A model generated the notes under the pieces. That model searched no databases and was not told where the DNA came from. It worked only from the letters and a program-made list of their open reading frames with translations. A stretch of 35,520 nt of DNA from Nemertoderma westbladi (lineage: Eukaryota; Xenacoelomorpha; Nemertodermatida; Nemertodermatidae). A program made the translations under genes and the position numbers. Below are positions 30,974 to 35,520 of this stretch, piece after piece (position 1 is the stretch's first letter; each line of letters opens with the position of its first letter). The stretch lies in contig JAUCBJ010008821.1 of assembly GCA_032718475.1 (NCBI GenBank), positions 1 to 35,520 on the forward strand, read 5' to 3'.

Positions 30974-31377
30974 ATGGATTGTCCATGTCGCCATGTATCT
31001 GATAACTGTTTCAGTTTAGTAGACTTAAATTCTGTAACAATAGAAACACTTCCACATTTGAAGGAGTATTTTATGGCTGAAGGAGTTAATGTCACCCCAC
31101 AATTAACCATATTAGCTAAAATGAATTATTTCCCCAATATTGAATTTCCGGTAGAATTGGTACTGAATTGCATTTCCTCTGAAATAACAATCCTGACACT
31201 GTAAGCTGAAGAAGAAGGAACTACCGTTAACCTGCGAGAAAAAGTTGTATGCCCTATTTGTTCAAAGTCGCAACCATGAGAGGATTCTGATTGTTGGAAT
31301 TGCAATATTTTGGCCAATCTTTCTGAATCTGAAACAGGACAAGCAGGTAATAATGAGACACAATTAATTAATGTATT
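30974..31377 (+). pseudogene. Possible decayed frame with a zinc-ribbon-like motif, unrecognised
   Basis: From ATG 30974 a frame reads MDCPCRHVSDNCFSLVDL and EFPVELVLNCISSEIT to TAA at about 31202. After that stop it stays in frame through VCPICSKSQ, a TGA, and SDCWNCN (two CxxC pairs, as in a zinc ribbon). The minus strand is also open for 84 codons here (31380-31126), directly downstream of integrase pseudogene 2, so the Cys pattern could be chance. I do not recognise the family. Confidence 0.25.
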
Positions 31378-31890
31378 CACAAGAAGGATGAGTTAAAATT
31401 ATCCATTAATTGTGAGTCAGCGTCCTCAAACGGATTAAATATAAGGGTGTATTTAGTATCAACAGGGGAAATAAGTCCAATCTTTCTTAATCTACGGCTG
31501 TTCCACTTGACAAGAATAGAATCTAGACAATATTGTTGTAGGTCAAGGTAGACGAACAGTATAACTTCTATATGAAATGTATTCGAGGTATCAATAATTC
31601 CTGCTTCCAGCTATCCAAGTTTCCATTCCTAGGAAAATCGACCACGCAGATTCGATACATTGGTTGCGAAAAACCGACTGAACTCTGAACACCAAGTTGC
31701 TCAAACTCGGGTGACTGGACAGAAGATTACAGTTGTAAGAACCACTGAAATAGTCACATTCACGTTGTTTCTGATAATTGTTCACCAACAAGTAGTGAGT
31801 AATATAACATGATGTATAATTAAGGACTACTGAAGTAAGGACTGGCACATGGTAAATCCAGACTTCGCTATCGAAGGCCATTCATTATGT
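31378..31890 (-). pseudogene. Integrase-core (DDE transposase-like) pseudogene 2
   Basis: On the minus strand, VQSVFRNQCIESAWSIF gives the catalytic-Glu block (NQRIE type). After one frame change it continues LEAGIIDTSNTFHIEVILFV, LDLQQYCLDSILVKWNSRRL, RKIGLISPV and FNPFEDADSQLMDNF to a TGA at 31378. The second part aligns residue by residue with integrase pseudogene 1 (IIDTSN-HIE-I-F-YL, KWN--R-RK-GL-S, PF-D-D). A TAG interrupts the joining frame. The catalytic Asp blocks are not recognisable upstream (31.7-31.9 kb is open but unmatched), so only the C-terminal third is kept. Divergence from copy 1 shows a different subfamily or an older insertion. Confidence 0.7.
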
Positions 31891-32501
31891 TACCAGTAAC
31901 CAGTTTGATTGGTAAACATACACTCTCTGGGGTAAAAATTATGTAGAATCTATTTCTGGTATTAGTTTTTCAATTACCTATTGCTTTAAAGTATTGCTTT
32001 CTATATTTTAATGTTTCTTAATAATGTAGAGTACTGGTAGCTGTATATACTGGTATATGGTATAGGCCTAGTTCAGGTAATCCTCCGAAGCGGCGTAGCA
32101 CAAGACAAGCACGTACCAACGACATTTCGCCACTCAACCGTCAGGCCGTAACTAATAATTTTATTTGATTATTAGTAACTGGATTGCCGCATTGCCAATG
32201 CGACTCAGTGATGACACTATGATGGTTCGCCTTTCATCTAAGGGTAGATAGCGGTCATCTGTATCACCCACTGGCTGACTGGCGAGAGTTTCTCGAGGAT
32301 GTTCCTCACATCAAGGTAGCCGGTTGGGTTGTTGCAACCAACTGTTACACCAAATGAATTTCCCGGAGTACCAGCAACCTGTATACCGCGAGCACCTTCG
32401 ACGCCACGTCAGCACGTCAAACTCCGTCTGTCGAGAACGACAGATTAGCTGATTGAACTCGAAGGACTTCTGGACTTGGTAGCTGGGTTCGTGGAACTTG
32501 A
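31891..32501. other. Unassigned, less AT-rich stretch
   Basis: Short frames include PPKRRSTRQARTNDISPLNR (plus, about 32083-32160) and a 77-codon minus frame (32544-32311). Neither has a recognisable family. It might hold the lost N-terminal part of integrase pseudogene 2 or decayed exons. Confidence 0.3.
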
Positions 32502-32693
32502 TGCTGGGATCTACTCTTGGCTGACTGGGTGCACGAACTGCCATGGACTGCGGAATCGATGGACGTTTTTATTAAACGGCAAACCCTTGAGTTGGAACTC
32601 TTCGTTTTCTATGAGGAAAAATACATCAGTCGTGTAAACATTTGCTTGAAGACACTACTACTGTACTATGTTCCGATAATTATGTTTCCATAG
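32502..32693 (+). CDS. Possible exon or short frame, unrecognised
   Basis: 63 open codons ending at TAG 32691. The composition looks protein-like: LLLADWVHELPWTAESMDVF, then IKRQTLELELFVFYEEKYIS. The only Met start (about 32550) leaves fewer than 50 codons. No family recognised. The overlapping minus frames (32658-32948) are weaker. Confidence 0.25.
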   Translation, partial: CWDLLLADWVHELPWTAESMDVFIKRQTLELELFVFYEEKYISRVNICLKTLLLYYVPIIMFP

Positions 32694-33839
32694 ACAATTA
32701 CACTGGTGATCGTCTGTCCATTGTTGCGTCACTGCATGAGACCAAATAACCCACTGTTTCATTGGACGCAATTGACAGAAGTTGTGGCAACAGTGAAAAG
32801 TGACAGATACAGATCCCCAAAGCGCCATAGGGTACCTCCAGATGGCCCGTGAACTTATCTGGAAGGTAGTCGACTCTGGGAATTCGAAACACCAGGTCAG
32901 TTGGAGTTTATGACTCGCCAACTTGAAGTACATTGTCTGATTGTTCAAAGCCCCAAAGGTTGATTATATGGTCGCAATCCAAGGCTATCCATTAACCCTA
33001 TCTGGCCCGGGCTATTATACAACGTAATTGGCCCGGGTGGTGGGTCATTTAAGACATTTTTTAGATATCCAAAATAGCCATAATCAACCAACAATGTACG
33101 ATATATTTCAATGTCATATTCGTGATCAGCATCCCAAAAAACCTATATGGTCATAAATTCAATTTGATTTTGTGGTGATTTTTCATCATCATATTTGTTT
33201 TTTTCGTGCCTCAGAGTGCAGAACTCTGTTAATTAGTGCATAACATGGATGTATTAGGGGTGTGCCTATGGCGTAGCCCTGTACATAACAAATGCACAAT
33301 AGTTATATTAGACTGTATATATAACGAATGGCTAGCTTGCGCAACATCTGATGGTGCTTTACATTAGCGGCGACTCCTTAATCATGGGTAATAATTATTG
33401 CTATAAAATGGTTGATGCCTTATTGGATGGTGTATTGCTTTTTGGGATGTCGAAATTACACATTACAAAAGGTTAATCCCGTGAAAGTATAACAGCATGT
33501 GTTGCCCTGTAATTAATACCGTTTGTATACTATACTGTTATACAGTAATACTGTTTGTATAGTGACACCATAGTGACATCAATATCAATCCGCTAATTAG
33601 TAATTAATTAATGTCATATTGATGTCTGTGTGAGTACTTCAGATGTAAAAGGCTATGATATTATATTTTGCAGAGCGCACTCACTTGCAATCTCTTTCAC
33701 TGTACATATAGTAGGGGCTTATTTCTGTATTTAGTAGAGTACCTATATTATTAATTAGATTAATATAATTAATTATTAAAGTCTTACAATCTTACAATTC
33801 ATTTTCAATTCATGGAGCTATTCTTTCTATGCGACTTCT
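32694..33839. other. No gene recognised; GGCCCGGG repeat at about 33003-33045
   Basis: TGGCCCGGG occurs twice about 36 bp apart after ATTAACCCTAT, echoing the AACCCTATTAAA start of the R3 leaders. The rest is AT-rich. Confidence 0.4.
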
Positions 33840-34035
33840 CAGGGGCGGATCCAGAGGGGGGCACGGGGGGGGCACATGCCCCCCCGGCAATTTTTGAACT
33901 ATGACTGTAAGCACTAACGTACCGAGGGTGGTGGCCATGTGGCCATAGCCACCCCCTGAGGAAAATGAGAAAGCATACTGAGAAACCCCTTCCATTTGAA
34001 GTGAAAAAATAATAATAAAAATATTAAGGATCCAC
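33840..34035 (+). mobile_element. hAT-like terminal motif, solo or truncated element
   Basis: CAGGGGCGGATCCAGAGGGG at 33840 resembles hAT-superfamily termini, which start CAGNGG; CAGGGGCGGATCCAG ends are common in animal non-autonomous elements. The following GGGGGCAC...TGCCCCCC-type segment and TTTTTGAAC are consistent. I could not find the inverted partner (ending CCGCCCCTG) within the window, so the right end is missing or diverged and the end coordinate is only approximate. Confidence 0.4.
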
Positions 34036-34131
34036 ATTCCAAATTTTCTGAAACAAAGGCATTTTTCTAAACTGAAATCTGCGAAAATGTAACCTGGCTG
34101 GCTAATAGCTAGGGCGAAGATCCTTGGGGAT

Positions 34132-34146
34132 GGGGGGGGGGGGGGG
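34132..34146 (+). repeat. Poly(G) run, 15 nt
   Basis: Preceded by CCTTGGGGAT and followed by TAATATGAAAATGTCCCTTGG; the TAATATGA is shared with the R3 leader, and CTTGGGGA/TCCCTTGG-type ends could pair. Confidence 0.95.
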
Positions 34147-34181
34147 TAATATGAAAATGTCCCTTGGTAGTATTATATCAG

Positions 34182-34205
34182 TTGTGGCCATCTGGCTGGC
34201 CACAA
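34182..34205. repeat. Perfect 9-bp hairpin
   Basis: TTGTGGCCA and TGGCCACAA flank the loop TCTGGC. Confidence 0.8.
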
Positions 34206-35132
34206 ATGGGAAATACATTGCTCTCTTCTAGTGAGAAGTAATTGATTCTAGTCACAACTAATTATGTCATAGGGAGTACAGGAGTCAGTGGGCTCTGCTA
34301 TTTGCTGTATATTAGCTTGGGGTGCCTTGTATTCCGACAGCGACAGACCACTAACAAAGTGAAGGTATATAATAGCAGTGTAATGGCTCTTACTGTAGCT
34401 TAGGCCGCCCCAGCATGTAAAACCAATTATCTGCTGTGGAATGGAATTCCCCGAAATTTACTAAAGTCTTCCCAAGAAACTAGACAGCCAACTAACCCAC
34501 ACACATGAGGGCGTGGCCTCCTCGTACTGGGCTGGCCGGGTCACAAGGAACTCAACTATGCAGGTAGTAAGTAATGTGTACTGCAGTCAGACAGGTTTAA
34601 TGCCATGAGTAATCAGAAGATAGCTCGAAGCTGATTGGTCAACAGGTCAAGGAACTTAACAACAAATGGTGCTATACAGCTCTAATATAAATTTAGGCCA
34701 ATATAATATTATGCAAGGGTGCTGTATCATTACTACAGTAGTACTGTAGTATTCCCAATTGTGTGTGTGTAAATTATAAACTACAGTTTGCAGTCAAACA
34801 GTTTTATTGCACATATCTGCATTGCATGCTGTGGTACGGCACTGCTGTTACTGTGTTATGGATGCATCAAATCCAGCGAAAAGAGGAAAGTAACTGATTT
34901 CTATTCACCTGCATCTGAAATAGATATTGTTGAAGATGTGGACCTGGAGTTATTAATTCTAATCTGAACACAATCAGGGAAGATATTCAGTATCGACCAC
35001 CTCACCCAGCGCCACCCTTGGTAAGAGAAAGGGTTTCATCATTCCAGATATTGGGCTAGTCAAAACTTTGTCTTATCCGAGAAGTTAGCCGTACTTGATA
35101 CACCACACCATGGGTATTTGTATTGCGTATAG
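34206..35132. other. Mostly non-coding; short coding-like frame at about 34866
   Basis: A plus-strand frame reads KSSEKRKVTDFYSPASEIDI, then VEDVDLELL (about 34866-34965). The KRKVTDFYSP wording recalls the start of zinc-finger or hAT-type transposase-like proteins, but it is too short to assign. Nothing else seen. Confidence 0.25.
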
Positions 35133-35154
35133 CCCCCCCCCCCCCCCCCCCCCC
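35133..35154 (+). repeat. Poly(C) run, 22 nt
   Basis: Uninterrupted C22, followed by TCCTACCCTATCTGGC. Confidence 0.95.
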
Positions 35155-35317
35155 TCCTACCCTATCTGGCTTTATAATATTCCAATTTTTTTCAAATACA
35201 GTAATATATATAAGCCTACATTTGATTTATTGTCTTTATTGTTATTGTCTTTAGTGTTTAAATAGATAATAATAATAAATATTCAATTGAAATAAGTGAA
35301 AACAATAATAATATATA

Positions 35318-35516
35318 CTATCATTTTTCTCCTGAGCCCCTAGTTGTACCACCATCTGCTTCTCCTGATCCGACCGAAACAGGAACCTTAGCTGCCTCTA
35401 CTGCTCTAGTGATATCCCCTCTTACATTGACAGCACCCATGACAACGACCATGATAAATATAATGCTATGTGCAGAATTTACGACCAAACCAGTAACTTC
35501 CAGTACTCGAAAGTAA
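35318..35516 (+). other. Open frames at the right edge, unrecognised
   Basis: One frame reads FSPEPLVVPPSASPDPTETG, Thr/Pro-rich, and ends at TAA 35514. A second frame reads CLYCSSDIPSYIDSTHDNDH and runs off the window edge open. Either may be decayed or partial coding sequence continuing past the window. No family assigned. Confidence 0.25.
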
Positions 35517-35520
35517 AAAT

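Noticed and set aside
33810-34037. 75-codon minus-strand frame with GGHVPPPCPPLDPPL
   Set aside because: Its proline-rich end is the translation of the G-rich hAT-like terminal segment.

Overview
This is an AT-rich window from an animal (metazoan) nuclear genome, dominated by decayed mobile elements. The signs are one intact intronless rhodopsin-class GPCR with a downstream AATAAA signal, at least six separate non-LTR retrotransposon (LINE) remnants, two remnants of an integrase-core (DDE) transposon-type gene, tRNA-derived SINE-like pieces, many minisatellites, and no bacterial-style operons. The set of LINE types, the intronless GPCR and the many TAGGCCTA/TACCGGTA palindromes would suit a marine invertebrate such as an echinoderm, hemichordate, amphioxus or mollusc. 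I cannot fix the phylum from sequence alone.

Layout. 0-5.1 kb: two abutting minisatellites (36-bp and 24-bp units), the first copy of dispersed repeat R1, a decayed ORF1/zinc-finger-like frame, a SINE-like piece and a 63-bp minisatellite. 5.5-9.1 kb: a degenerate ~57-bp repeat, the 3' end of LINE A (minus), a tRNA-like inverted repeat, a 42-bp minisatellite and LINE C (plus). 9.1-13.5 kb: mostly non-coding, with a hairpin, another SINE-like piece, a G-run cluster and copies of dispersed repeats R2 and R1. 13.5-15.9 kb: LINE B (minus), with RT core and an internal ~540-bp duplication. 16.2-17.4 kb: LINE D (plus), interrupted by a 24-nt poly(G). 18.1-19.2 kb: integrase-core pseudogene 1 (plus). 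20.5-22.4 kb: LINE E (plus), keeping zinc finger and endonuclease but no recognisable RT. 23.0-25.0 kb: LINE F (minus), the most complete RT. 26.0-26.2 kb: second copy of R2. 26.8-28.0 kb: the GPCR, the only convincing functional gene. 28.8-30.6 kb: repeat R3, made of ~150-158 bp units each built round a palindrome, with G-rich leaders. 31.4-31.9 kb: integrase-core pseudogene 2 (minus). 32-35.5 kb: unrecognised small open frames, a hAT-like terminal motif and more poly(G)/poly(C).

The genes do not form a pathway. The window is a retrotransposon graveyard round one receptor gene. Its most unusual features are the long poly(G)/poly(C) runs (12-36 nt, several at element boundaries or inside elements), the palindrome-cored repeat R3, and the excess of two palindromic octamers.
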